DNA from: Diorhabda sublineata
Lineage: Eukaryota > Arthropoda > Insecta > Coleoptera > Chrysomelidae
NCBI RefSeq assembly: GCF_026230105.1
Contig: NC_079474.1
Coordinates: forward strand, 43,972,294 to 44,036,293
Direction of reading: 5' to 3'
Length of the DNA stretch: 64,000 nucleotides
Numbering within the stretch: the first letter of the stretch is position 1; each line of letters starts with the position of its first letter. The position numbers and the translations under genes are program-made. Positions 22,851 through 34,870 of this stretch are shown here, one piece after another. The notes under the pieces were generated by a model. It was given only the letters and a program-made list of their open reading frames with translations. It had not been told where the DNA came from and did not search any database.

Positions 22851-24293
22851 GATCACCGTTCTTTCAGTACGTTAAAAACTTATTTCGCCACCTAATCATA
22901 CAAATAACTATTTTAGCTGAACGTCATTCTTCACTCTATTTCATAATTGAATGAATCAAGAAGTTTTTGTTAAAAAAATAGATATATGATTTGAACTATT
23001 CTAGATACTTTTTCATGAACTTTCTTGAACTATAAAGTTCGTTAGTAAGATTAGACACAAGCTTTTTGGATTTTCATCCATCCTTAATACATTTTTCCTA
23101 CGATCATATACGAGAGTAATGTGTAAACTATAAAATGAAGGGTATTTACATACTCAAAAAAATTCCCTTCTTAATTAACCCGGAAGGCTAATTATTATCG
23201 GCCATGTTAAAAAATGTGAACAAAAACAATATTTATTTTTAATTATTTTACAAATTGACAAAGAACAATCATTAGAATTTTTCCGTATATGTATTCATTC
23301 AAGGCGATGCTTATAATTAAATTCAGCAGTAATCGTAGAGAAAATATCGTGCTTAACTCGATATAAAGTAGTTTTTTTACACTCGCGGGTTCACAACTTT
23401 CACATTTATATAAAATATCTATATTCGACTCACGAAATCTATAATTATTGTTGAATATGAAGAAGAAACTGTGAACGAGGATTCAGATGATGGTAGTGAC
23501 TAACCCTTGTCAAGAGCGCGTTTAAATAAAAATGTTCTGTATATTCTGATAATCGAAGGTGACGAATTAAAGATGTTCTCCTGTGTCTTGACGAATATCT
23601 TAAGGAATCAATTTGAAATGATTGTATTAATTTCTTTAAAATTAAAAAATATCTTCCAGTATTTCTTATAAGGTGAATAAATATTAGAAATTTTTAATCA
23701 AAACGTATGAATACCAAATACGCCCTCTGGTATAGAGATAACATATAAATAACCAATTTATACATGGTTTTTTGAGCAAAACTTCGAAAATAAGCCCTGC
23801 AGGAAATTAAAAAGGTTAATAAATATTCATGGCCCTGTCAGGTGTTGATGTAAAAATAATTCAATTACGTATTATATGATTGATAGGTTATGTATATTGT
23901 ATCCTCTTTTTCGAGAGATCATTTCGACAAAGTGTGAATTATGTTATGATACGGCACCATTAGAATTAAAATTATAAATATTGAAATTTTTATTTTAAAA
24001 AAAGGAGTGGTTTCATCTTTAATATACTGGGTTTTTTAGAATACAAAAAAAACTATTAAATTCTGAAATGTTAGTGAAATATATTGAATTAGAATCTTCA
24101 CAACGATATAGGGTAGCTCAAAACGCGTGACAAACAGAATTTAATCTTCTTTCAAATGGATTTACTGTTCTTCTATTGTATTTACTGATCCCTCTTAACA
24201 TTCTAGACAAAAATATGTTTCTTGCTGCTCACTCACTGCCAATGAAAATTTCCAAAATGAGCTTTAGCAATAATAAGAGGTTTCGGAGACAAA
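22851..24293. other. Unassigned A+T-rich stretch
   Basis: Nothing recognised. A short acidic frame near 23452-23505 (EEETVNEDSDDGSD) is too small to assign. Confidence 0.4.
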
Positions 24294-24880
24294 GATACCA
24301 GTAATAACCAACTAGGCAACTATCGGTGAAAAAATCAGGGTGTTTTTCTACATTCATCACTAAAAAAATTGCTGGCAATTTGATGTTTGTTTTAAACCAA
24401 TTCAGAATATTCAAAAAACTAGCAGTTTTCATACTTACAAAGTAAATATTGCCCGGAAACGTCGTTCTCAATTATAGATTGGATTTATGCGAAGTAATTA
24501 TGCCAAAACAAGAAGAAAATTACCATTTGAATAGTTCATAATAATAAAAACAGAACACAAGTGTGGCCCACTCGCATCGTCATGTGAGATATCACCGAAT
24601 CGGATCTAAGCGACGTAAATTGGCCCTAAGGGTTCCAAGTTTCGTCGCTGTGCTAATGCGTCCGGTTTCCAGGGAGTGTAAACAGTGAAAAATAGTATGA
24701 GGGCACTTTATAGACCAAAATATTCCGAAGTTGATACAGCCTTTAGTTCAAACCTATGGATGGAAGCTCTACTGGAGGGTCTATGAGCCAAAAATATCTT
24801 TAAAGCAGATTTCTGCAATATATACGAGATCTTAACACGGATGTAGAATCTTTACATCAATATATTCAGTCGAAGAAACC
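24294..24880. repeat. Long-period repeat, copy 1
   Basis: This unit starts with 'agataccagtaataac', runs through 'attgcccggaaacgtcg' (24450-24466) and ends at 'gaagaaacc' (24880). Its 24335-24880 part aligns base for base in length (546 bp) with 31621-32166 and is nearly identical. Its first part recurs downstream at 24944-25180. A small open frame, MRTTFPGNIYFVSMKTASFL (minus, 24471 down), is kept in the copies but may be coincidental. No known family recognised. Confidence 0.8.
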
Positions 24881-24943
24881 GAATAAAAATGTTTAAGACC
24901 GACAACCTTTATGAAAATCCACAGTTATAAGAACCAAAAATCG

Positions 24944-25180
24944 AAGATTCCAGTAATAACAAAGTAGGCAACTATTGGTGGAAAAATCAGGGATATTAAT
25001 GAGTTTTTCTACATTCATCTCTAAAAAAAAAATGATGTTTGTTTTAAACCAATTCAGAATATATCAGAAACTAGCAGTTTTCATACTTACGAGGTAAATA
25101 TTGCCCGGAAACGTCGTCCTCAATTATAGATTGGCTTTATGCTAAGTAATTAGCCAAAACTAGAAAAAAACTACAATTTT
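24944..25180. repeat. Long-period repeat, partial copy 2
   Basis: 'agattccagtaataac' and the following 220 bases repeat the start of copy 1 about 650 bp further on, in the same orientation, with small indels. Homology fades after the 'ggctttatgctaagtaattagccaaaac' part. The arrangement indicates a tandem array with a period near 650 bp, of which only 1.4 units survive here. Confidence 0.75.
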
Positions 25181-25249
25181 TTGATTACATAGTTTTTCAA
25201 GTCACTCACGTTGAAGAAGAACTCTCGATCTATTTATTTGCCGTTATCT

Positions 25250-25284
25250 GGCTGATCAGAATTCACTTTGGATTCTGATCAGCC
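25250..25284. repeat. Perfect 13-bp hairpin
   Basis: GGCTGATCAGAAT and its exact reverse complement ATTCTGATCAGCC are separated by 9 bases. It lies just beyond repeat copy 2. No poly-T tail or Helitron-type CTRR end follows, so its role is unknown. Confidence 0.5.
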
Positions 25285-25818
25285 TTTCAGAAAACGAATG
25301 TGTGTACTGGAAATATTAGTAGCAAATTAGTAGGATCTTAATTATTTAAGGAGGATTTGACTGCCGAAATGTATCTTCACATGATGTAAAATGAAATTTT
25401 GTAAGCAGTAACTAATGAAGTAAAGCCGCTATTACACCTTACGTAGTTTCAAAACAATTCAGCATCTCATTTTTGGCGAAATCTTAGTATTCATTAAAAC
25501 AATAGTTTATCTAATCGCTAGATGAGGCAATTGAGCTTCAAGGTTCCTAGACCTAACGCCCATTAATTATTCTAATCAAGATTCACTGAAATATAAAATC
25601 TAAGCAAATCTAAAGAATTATTGAAAAATATACACGTGTTGATCAATTTGACCCGTTTAAATTGCGCGCGTAAATAAATTCAGTAAAATTTTTGTTCTCT
25701 AAATAAGTGCAACTGGTATCGATTTTTGATGTTGGTGTGAAGTTTAAGTGCCCTATCTCAATTATTACGCCTTTTAGCTGTTTGTTTACGATTAAACGTT
25801 TGTCTGGCGATACTGACT
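25285..25818. other. Unassigned stretch, probably partly mariner 5' end
   Basis: The last 100-200 bases before 25819 may include the terminal repeat and 5' UTR of the mariner, but no matching 3' terminal repeat was identified. Confidence 0.3.
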
Positions 25819-26346
25819 ATGGAAAAAAATGTTGAGCAGGGACTCGTTTGAACTTTTATGTTTCAAAAAGAATTACGGCTACAGGAAATGTTGCAGCAAG
25901 GTTTTGGGGACTTTAATTACTCGCGAACGTAAATATTTGAGAAATCATTCTGGGCACGTCGTGAAGCCAACGAAAACTTGCCCCACGTCAGTAGTCCATC
26001 CTCCTTCTATTAATAACTAACGATAATATCAAAGAAATGCAGAAGATGTTCATCGAAAATCGTCGTGTTGATACAGCAGAGGCCCAAAAAAAATGAGTAC
26101 CATAAATTCGTTCCAAAGGATCAACATGGAGTAATTCGTAACTTTTTCCTCTTTTCGAAACAAATCCGCTTCAGGGAATATGCTATTGGAGGTATGAGAA
26201 ATTATTCGGTTAAGTTACTGAAGGCCATTCCTGCCGAGGCTCACAACAAGTGTTTGGAATATTAAATAAAGCATTAGTATGCTTGTATTGATTCGATAGA
26301 AACCTATTTTGAAGACCATAATAGATATTTGTATCAAAATACGTGA
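25819..26346 (+). mobile_element. mariner transposase, internally deleted
   Basis: An ATG at 25819 opens MEKNVEQGLV; LQEMLQQGFGDFNYSRT follows, the N-terminal helix-turn-helix region of mariner. TNDNIKEMQKMFIENRRVDT (about 26015-26080) is the second helix-turn-helix block (NI-x-x-V-x-ENRR). The frame then jumps to FVPKDQHGVIRNFFLFSKQI (26104-26165), which retains the DFFLF-type end motif, followed by LLKAIPAEAHNKCLEY, CIDSIETYFEDHNRY and a stop at 26344-26346, the normal mariner C-terminus. About 200 codons with the catalytic core are deleted. Both ends of the protein are intact enough to place the start and stop. Confidence 0.85.
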
Positions 26347-29300
26347 ATATGTGGTTTATTGTCAGTAAAGATCAAATTTGATTACATGGTATATAATATA
26401 TACAGTTATAATACAATAAAGTTGTTTATTAATCAAAACTGTTCCATGAAATTAATGTAACAAATGTGACCAACCTAATATCAAAGTTTATATTAGACTT
26501 GGTTTGTAATTTCGTTGAATAAACGACTTTTAGTGATATTGTGTAATGAAATTATTTCAGCTTCAGCTGGACGCTCAATTTAAAGTTACTACTTCGACTA
26601 AACTTCAATGGAATTATTGCGGCACTTGTTCCCTGCTGAATTTGTTTTCCATTTTGTTTTAATTTCGTATCCATAGTGTAAAATTGTTTAAATATACAGA
26701 CAGAAATTTGCTTTTCTCCTTTAAAGATGTGGCTAGCAAATAAAATTAGAAAGGATTAAATGTGTATATAAAGTTTTTAAAAACAATTTGTTTTTTATCT
26801 AGATGAATGTAGTATTAAAGTATTAAAGGTCAGAATACAAATTTTTGGCTTAGAAAGTGAAGCTTATTTTGCCCTGATTGAAAATAATGTCGTGTTAACT
26901 TTTGAAAGTGAGTATTCTTATCTATGAGACTGATATATTTATATCAAAATGCAAGGAAATCTTCTAGAATACCTTGAAGATATGGATTTCCTTTATGCTA
27001 GATATACACGACACGATTCCTTTCATAATACGCAGTTGAGGTCAAAAAAAAAAAATTTCGATAACCATTATCCATTTTACTGATTGCTGAACTGAACATT
27101 CACCATATTATACCTAAAAATATTGAAAGATAGAAAAGGGGTAAGATAAGTAAGAGAATATAAAATCCCAATTTTTAAACAACAAATTGCCAGATAAGGA
27201 AGTCCCTAGTTACTAGGAACTCAAATGGCTATTAACAAACTTTATTTGAAATACTATGAACGGTATTATACCTGGTACACAGCCGCACACCATCTGACGG
27301 CACCGGTCATAACTTAATATAGTGGAAGCTATACAGTGAGATAATTTGAAAGGCCCTTTCACTATTTTCTAGAGCATTGCAAAAGTAGATATAATGCTGG
27401 GCTAGAGGAGTTGAATATTGAAAATACGTGGTGTGTGAAATAAGGTAGTATTATGTGTAGATAATTGTATCGATGTACCACTACCCGAGAAATCACCCCA
27501 AAACTGTATACCGGGGCGACATCTGAAGTAAATTTTATTTTCAAATTTCCATGACAAAAATAGTGAATTTGACTAGAAAACGTATTTTTAGTAACCCTGG
27601 TCATATATCGCTAAATAACCGACTGATTATTTCAAAGAACCGCATCCTTATTTGTATCAAATTATTCATATCATTTCGACTGCTGACAGTGGAGACACTC
27701 ACTGTTGCATTAAATGTTTGTTAAAATTATTTTCATTTGATTTTTGGAATCTTAGTTTACTTAGCGAGTTTTGTATTTAGCTTTAGTGTTTCCGTTTTCT
27801 ATTATTATCAAAAATTATGTCTGTTTGAGGAAAACACTGAAGACGTTATAATCGTTTGTTATTTTTTACTTTGACCGTATTTTCTGCTTCTCCAAGCCAG
27901 AACAGAATTATCATAAACTATAAAATACTAGTAATGGGTCTTAAAGGTCTTGAAATATATATAAAACCCAAAACAGCATCTTATTTAACAGCGTCACTAA
28001 AACTGGAAGTTACGGTCTATACGTCAGATAGGTTAGATCAAATTTTTACTCGAGTGGAATTATTTGAACAGACCACACAAAATTTGAAGTTCACTTCATA
28101 CCTATACAGGTTCACTGTTCTAAAAACATCATTCAGAAATTTGAAATTGAGAAATGTATTGTACGTATTCTAAAACTATCACAAGAAAGTTCAATTTGAT
28201 ATTTGGAAATATAAAAAGTGATGCTTGTACTACTACCTATGATGCTGGATGGACATGGGGTGCTGAAATTTGAACAGTAGAAAGTAAATAGATATGCCGT
28301 TATGCACCCACCTCCAAAGCATTTCACTGAAGAATGTGATTTAGATTTAAAGGACCCAATAGATTCACAAATATTGAAGTTTCAATACAAACAATCATGA
28401 TCTAAGCGTACTAATGAGATGTGACATGGTACTTCCTACGATCAACCGTCTCCAAACGATAATAAAGCTATTCCAAATGGTATTGCTGGTCCTGGAATTA
28501 CTATTGCAGTCTCAAAATGCAGAGCCTTAAAATAATACAGAGAAATTTCTAAATACTAATTTGGAATGTCAAAATCATCGCGAAATTTTTGAAACGATCA
28601 TCAATTTTTGACTTAAATCGGGTGGTTACACTTATTTTTTTATATGGTAATTAATCCATTACTTTTGTATGTATGAACGGAATTCCCCAATTCAATATTC
28701 ATAATGGTGCAATATATGGAAAACCCGTATTTTCTTTGAATATTACAGTGTTTGAGTTTGTCAAACTGATACGTCTTTAATATCTAATCTGGGCGCTTGC
28801 TGTTCATCAAAGTGTGAGAATCTCAATCATTATCTTGCTTCGTATATCTCTGTCTATTCAATAATTAATTTAAGTTAGCTCTGTTTTGTTTATTTATAAT
28901 TAACGTCGCATCACTTCAATGGATTTCATTAGGGCTAAGTAATTTGATTAGCAAAACCTATTAACTTGGTGTGTTTGAAATTTACTTGGAAATAAATTTC
29001 ATAATTAATAGTTTTTTTAGCTCTTTCTCGTAGTACAGTCCCTTGTTATATTTCCAAAAAAGTTATTCTAATTTGGAAGTACTAACTAGCAACGAAATTC
29101 TGAATTATCTCAATTCGACTCCAGTTTTGATTGATCTTTATATCAATTTTAGAGCTTAAACGTTAACCTGAAGGAAAAAATGAAGACATAGTCAGATCAA
29201 AGATTGAAATACTTTTAAGATCCGGATGTCTTTTATACTCGAGATTCACGATACTAGTTTTTTAGGCTGAGATAGTAAACCAGTACCGATCCATCGTTTT

Positions 29301-29534
29301 GATAATACGCGCCCAAAAACCAAAATCTTTGGCGAATGTTCAGTAACCTATCAGGAACGATACTTATACAAAAAATAAAACGTCATACTATCAAACTAAC
29401 TTTACTTAAATCGCTAGCTTACTACCGCGGAGAAGAAACCATAAAACCAAATTTGTTAGATTATTATCTTCGTTTGATAAACTAGCTTCTTTGTTGAGAA
29501 TCTACTTGGCGTTAACATTCGTGTTAAAGTAAAC
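26347..29534. other. Unassigned A+T-rich stretch
   Basis: I see no recognisable gene. The 105-codon frame 27856-28173 starts with TTG and matches nothing I know. A somewhat G+C-richer patch lies at 27270-27310. Confidence 0.35.
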
Positions 29535-29907
29535 AACTTTCCGGAAATTACAGCCTGGGTTAAGGTAGATCACCTATCAGTTGATTGCGAATCCTAGTTC
29601 CCGAACGTCGCGTTGAGTTATCGCTGGAAATTTCAAATGATCGACAAGAACATTTTTTTATGTGCTTTGATTCAGTTATGAACGATTCACTACAAGAATT
29701 TTGCCCTAAAGTTTAATAAATAATAAATAATAATAATAAATAATTTTTAAAGTTCAATCAACTACAGACATATAAAACGATCCGTCAGCTAGTCAAATTT
29801 AGTCTACCATCTACGATCAGATCCAAACAACGGTGAACGTGATCCGGGTTAGTTTCCGAACATTCAAATCATGATTGGGTTAAACCGATTATAGTTTCCG
29901 AAAAGTT
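29535..29907. mobile_element. MITE-like element with about 28-bp degenerate inverted ends
   Basis: The left end 'aactttccggaaattacag' (29535 on) matches the reverse complement of the right end (29907 back, 'aacttttcggaaactataa') over about 28 bp. Differences are mostly transitions. The interior is noncoding. Bases from about 29808 to the right end recur at 43755-43870, which supports a mobile family. No target duplication was recognised. Confidence 0.55.
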
Positions 29908-31550
29908 CTATATTATTTTCAATTGCGATAATCGGCTGATTCATTTTTTGTGTTGATTTCAGTAATATGTTGTTGAAATAATTGAATAAATAGAGACTTT
30001 CAAACTATATGACAGTAGTCTATGTTTCCCACATATTTAAAAAAATTAAGGGATTGTAACTACACAGCTGAATGGAGTTATAGTAAAGGAAGTATCTACA
30101 CATCAAGTACATTAATGTCGTCTTAATATTCTTAGATAATATTCCAGAGTAAGCTACCAAACTATTTTATTCCTCTAGAGTTTCTATGATTCTCTGCCAA
30201 GCCTTCATGGAAAGTTTGACATTTCATTTATTCTAAAGTTTCCACAAAGATTATAATCTGTGAGTTATATCCATTGAAGAAGTTTTAACAACTTTTATCA
30301 ACATCGTATATTATAAAACATATCTACATACTCAAAAATAATATGTGCCAGATATTTCTATAATAACTGAATTATTTGATTTCTTAGTTACTTTCGTTCT
30401 CCTGAACGTGTTATACAATATGGATCCTCTAGGTTGAAACAATCCACTTTTCTATTTGTAATTTTAGGGGTATCACGATAATTTTTTAATGGAAACCTGG
30501 GATCAAAAATCAAATATAAGAATGTCTGAAAATATTTATTATGCATACTTTATATATTTAATTAAATGAAATAATATAGAAAAAAATTAGATTTATTATC
30601 TCCATTCCTTGAAATTGGGAAAAGGTAAAAGGGAAGTCATTCTATACCTCCTTTCTTATCGTATCTTGATTCGCCCATTTATTTTTTTGCCTTTTTTGCC
30701 TTATAGTACAAAATATACATGATACATACCAAACTCTCATTATAATAGATATAATAGTCATCTCTCAATTGCCTTCTATCACACACTGCAATCACTTAAA
30801 ACGAACTAGCGGATCGCTACGCTGAAGAAGCCCCCAAAAACTTTAAAAAATCCAAGTCTAGCTTGAGAATGCTCTCAACTTAACTTCAAAGACCATGGAT
30901 TCATCGAGGACTCATCCGTCCACTTTTTACCCCCTGAGTTTTTTATGTTGTAGAGGAGAAAACCCTCCATCACTACACAAATTTACTTTTTCTATTTCTT
31001 TAGAGAGTCGTCTCTGTCTACTATATACCAGCAATTTAATTTGACGCCTAATATTGAGGAAACCATCAAATGCTCAATTGAGATCAAGCTCTAATTCAAG
31101 TTTTGTAACCATTTTGGGATAGTTCTTAGTATGTATTATGCAATTTACTCGTTCATTCCTAAATCAATAACCACAACTGTCGGGGCATATTGAACAGAAA
31201 TAAAAAACTATAAATAACATTTTTTTATGTAGAACTACATAAAATTGCTAGCTCATCATTCTAACTGTCTAACCATAGCCAGCTGTCGCTCAAAGCTTTT
31301 TAATAAGAGCAACTGTGTATAAAACATTGCAAATTTTAACCTGTGTATGATATTTGTAGAAATATACACGTAGTAAAAATAACTACCACAATGAAACAAT
31401 ATCCTTTCACCACCAGGCTGACCGACGCCTGATCAATGGAATTCGAAGTTGCCTTGGAATTCTGATTACGGTCCCTTTTAGTATCTTCTTAATTTCCTAA
31501 CTGCATACAACATCCTCTCTAGTATAAACGGTCAATGAATCAATGAATTT
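29908..31550. other. Unassigned A+T-rich stretch
   Basis: Nothing supported. A T- and C-rich patch with slightly higher G+C lies at 30780-31020. Confidence 0.4.
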
Positions 31551-32166
31551 GAATAATTCATAATAATAAAAACAGAACACAAGTGTGGCCCACTCGCATT
31601 GTCATGTGAGATATCACCGAATCAGGGTGTTTTTCTATATTCATCACTAAAAAAATTGCTAGCAATTTGATGTTTGTTTTAAACCAATTCAGAATATTCA
31701 AAAAACTAGCAGTTTTCATACTTACAAAGTAAATATTGCCCGGAAACGTCGTTCTCAATTATAGATTGGATTTATGCGAAGTAATTATGCCAAAACAAGA
31801 AGAAAATTACCATTTGAATAGTTCATAATAATAAAAACAGAACACAAGTGTGGCCCACTCGCATCATCATGTGAGATATCACCGAATCGGATCTAAGCGA
31901 CGTAAATTGGCCCTAAGGGTTCCAAGTTTCGTCGCTGTACTAATGCGTCCGGTTTCCAGGGAGGGTAAACAGTGAAAAATAGCATGAGGGCACTTTATAG
32001 ACCAAAATATTCCGAAATTGATATAGCCTCCCGTTCAAATCTACGGATATATCTCGCCTGGAGGGTCTATGAGGCAAAAATATCTTTAAAGCAGATTTCT
32101 GCAATATATACGAGGTCTTAACATGGATATAAAATCTGTACATCAATATATTGAGTCTAAGAAACC
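31551..32166. repeat. Long-period repeat, copy 3 with internal deletion
   Basis: 31621-32166 repeats 24335-24880 over 546 bp with few differences. It is preceded at 31551-31623 by another copy of the 73-bp segment 'gaata(a/g)ttcataataata...caccgaatc' that also sits inside the unit (31816-31888). The preceding unit is therefore present but shortened: its 'ccgaatc' joins directly to 'atcagggtg', a junction sharing the bases AATC with both parents. This shows a tandem array that lost part of one unit. Confidence 0.8.
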
Positions 32167-33904
32167 TCATATTCTCATGCTCTAGAAGAAACAAAGGTAA
32201 ACTCTACAATATCCAAGGTTTACCTTATATTTCTTGCCAGCGGGAAGAGAATCTTGATTCTTTTGTTTCCTATACAAAGATAGTGACTTTACTGGCCTTT
32301 TAGACCCGTTTCTAAGAAATCCAAACTCAGTATCCATCTAGACCACGTGAAGCATTATAGATCGGCCAAAAGGAAGTATTTAAAGGATTTTCCTTTTATG
32401 TTTCCATGGAAAATGTTTGCTTCAATTCCAATAACTCTTCATAGTGTGTAAACGTGATTTCGGAAGTACTCAATCTTGGCGGATATCGAAGCCTCCTTCA
32501 ATGGTTTTGCAGACAATAATCCATGATTTGATATACTTCCATATTAGTTTTCCGGTCGGAACTATTTGATACTTTTTTAATTATATGTATTTATGTTATT
32601 CTATACAATAATATTTTATATTTTCATTATGATGTTTGAATAAATCATATTCTAAATAAAATAGCGAATAAAATGTACTTGGAGTGATTAGTTTTTTAAA
32701 AGTACCCTCTCTGCAGCATCAACCTGTAAAAAATAAAGATAAATTCTACGAATTTGAAATATTCCTTTTTTAGTAAATAAAACCTTTAGTTTACCGGACC
32801 CGTTATCTGGTAATCGATTAATCAAAAATTATAAGATTTGTTTCGACGGGACTTCGCATATTTTCAAATAAAATCATCGCAAACGGCAAACAAATAAATT
32901 TCATTTGTTATAGCGAGTTTTCCCCATCTCAAACTTCAACATAAATCAATAGATTATGCACCCAAAAGACTCGTTAATTCTGGTCGAAAATAAAGGTCGA
33001 AAACGGAAATAAAAATAAGTAAATTTCTCTAGAGACAAGCCAATTTGCGTGCGTGTCAGGAAAAATATTTATTAAGATTTAAATTTTGTTTGTCCTCTTT
33101 GTACGAGAAACGATGTCAACAACGTAGAAGAAAGAGGTAAATCATGACAGTGGAAATACGCGTAATTTGAATGCACTTAAGATTTACTAGCAAGCGGATT
33201 ATTGTTTGAAAAATTGGGCCTATGAAAAATAGTTTGGTAATTATCTCGATTAGTTTACACCACTTCGATTTCGTTAAAATTTCAGTAAGTTATAGAGAAA
33301 ATTATGCTGAAAAATTTAATCTATCGTTTTAACAAAATCGGAGGGGTGTAACCTAATCTAGATAATTACTAACAGTTTTAACTGAATTTGCCATTTATTA
33401 TTGAAAGTAATAGAAATATGAATCAGTAAATGAGGAATTTTTATGCAAGTGCAAGAAAGAATCTGTGTATGAATGTGTAAACGACATTTGCAACTAACTA
33501 ATATCAACCGAAAGCGATTTATTTCAAATTTTTTAATACGAGAGTTATTCAGCAAGTTTCGAAACAAGACGTACAAAAAATATTCGTATGGTCCCCAAAT
33601 AAATTGAGGTACTTATTTTAGCAATGAAGAAACTGGAAATTCCTCCGTCTGTGGGTAGTACATACCCACAATTACCAGTCATCGGTATAACGCTTTTACT
33701 AACAAGTTCCTCATTTTTGGAAACAAATGAAAATCACGTGCCTGAATCGTTCTATAGTGCGGATAAGGCTAAACCTGCAAATTGGATAAATTAAGTCAAA
33801 TTTCCTCGTTGCTTATTTTTAACTACCCTCTGGTATTTGTACAGCTATGATTTTCTTGTGACACCGATACAGATCTCAATAAATGACAATAATAACGGAA
33901 ATCG
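32167..33904. other. Unassigned A+T-rich stretch
   Basis: Nothing recognised. Confidence 0.4.
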
Positions 33905-34440
33905 GAAATAACATTACAGGAAGTTGAAGCAATAATAACAGAATTGAAAAATCGAAAAGCACAAGGTCTTGATAATATAAATAATGACATAATCAAGTAT
34001 GAAGAAGATCAACTATATAAGGAATCTCATTCAAGGAGATACCGTGTTATGATGTAGAAATTGAAGCTAAGAAGTATATCCGTACCTATACACAAACAAG
34101 TAAAAAAGAGCCCGCTATATGCTTCTTGTGAGGAGATATCTCTGCTACAGACAGACGCATGAACAAACAAAACGTTAGCGCTAAAAAAGCAGTGTGTACA
34201 TAACTTTATGGAGCCTAGATGTTCACTAAAATAATGGCGATTAGACATGAAGATAAGTTTCGAACGTCAGAAGAACAACATGAATTCAGACAGCACAGAT
34301 CCAAGGTCGATGCAATATTCGTAATCGTTCAATCTATGGAATAATCAAGGGACTTCAACAAGCCTATGTTTTTATGTTTTGTTGATCTCACTAAAAACTG
34401 AACACCGGAAATATAACAAAGATTGAAAACAGAAACCAGA
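33905..34440 (+). mobile_element. RTE-like LINE, RT N-terminal half
   Basis: EITLQEVEAIITELKNRKAQ followed by GLDNINNDIIKYEEDQLYK (33905-34020) is the block before RT domain 0 (EV-x-x-AI-x-x-LKNGKAPGxDxIxxELIKYGG). After a degraded 200 bp, KIMAIRHEDKFR, TSEEQHEFRQHRSKVDAIFV and SRDFNKPMFLCFVDLTKN (34212-34400) give the QxGFRxxRSTxDAIF and FVDLTKAFD blocks. The catalytic aspartate block is the last to be seen, and sequence then passes into the palindromic repeat at 34480. The middle is damaged and one stop interrupts the second half. Confidence 0.82.
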
Positions 34441-34479
34441 ATAATACCCTATTAATTCTTATAAAATATAGAATCTTAG

Positions 34480-34870
34480 AAATACTCACTGTTTACAATA
34501 AAATTGACACTGTCTGACACGCGCTTCGAAAACCAAGTTATTTACTTCCAGTCTCTGAAGACGATAACTTGGTTTTCGAAAAGCGCTTCAGACGGTGTAA
34601 TTGTGAATGTTGGTTTAGTGGAAGTGTAAACAGTGTGCTTACGATTTTTTCATCGTCAGAAGATTTGTACACTTCTTGGTGACTTGTTCTATAAGGCTTG
34701 GTATGATTTTTAATACTGGTAGTTTCTTCAAGCTTTTGAAACTAATTAGGTCATATCTGGGACATTTTTGGAGTTCAACTGCTTTATTGATATTTTGACT
34801 TCCGGTAGCTTCAGGTTCAAGTACTGAACACACTATTTACACTGCCACTACAACGACAACCAAGTAGTAG
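34480..34870. repeat. Palindromic repeat with inverted 'ACTTGGTT' ends
   Basis: GCGCTTCGAAAACCAAGTTA(T) (34521-34541) and its reverse complement (34564-34586) form a stem of about 21 bp around a 22-base loop; weaker pairing extends outward on both sides. The following part, 34680-34870, in reverse orientation matches 50580-50765, including 'tatgacctaatta' and 'ccagtattaaaaatcatacc'. The same 'ACTTGGTTxTCG' end occurs at 50587. It is thus a dispersed family, possibly LINE- or Penelope-associated, but I cannot name it. Confidence 0.6.

Noticed and set aside
25250..25340. Helitron 3' end at the hairpin
   Set aside because: No CTRR terminus follows within the usual distance and no Rep/helicase block is present.
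34555..34590. CTGAAGA...GAAA as a hammerhead ribozyme core
   Set aside because: CTGAAGA can fit the variable position of the core, but stem II would need the G of GAAA for pairing and no stems I and III could be drawn.
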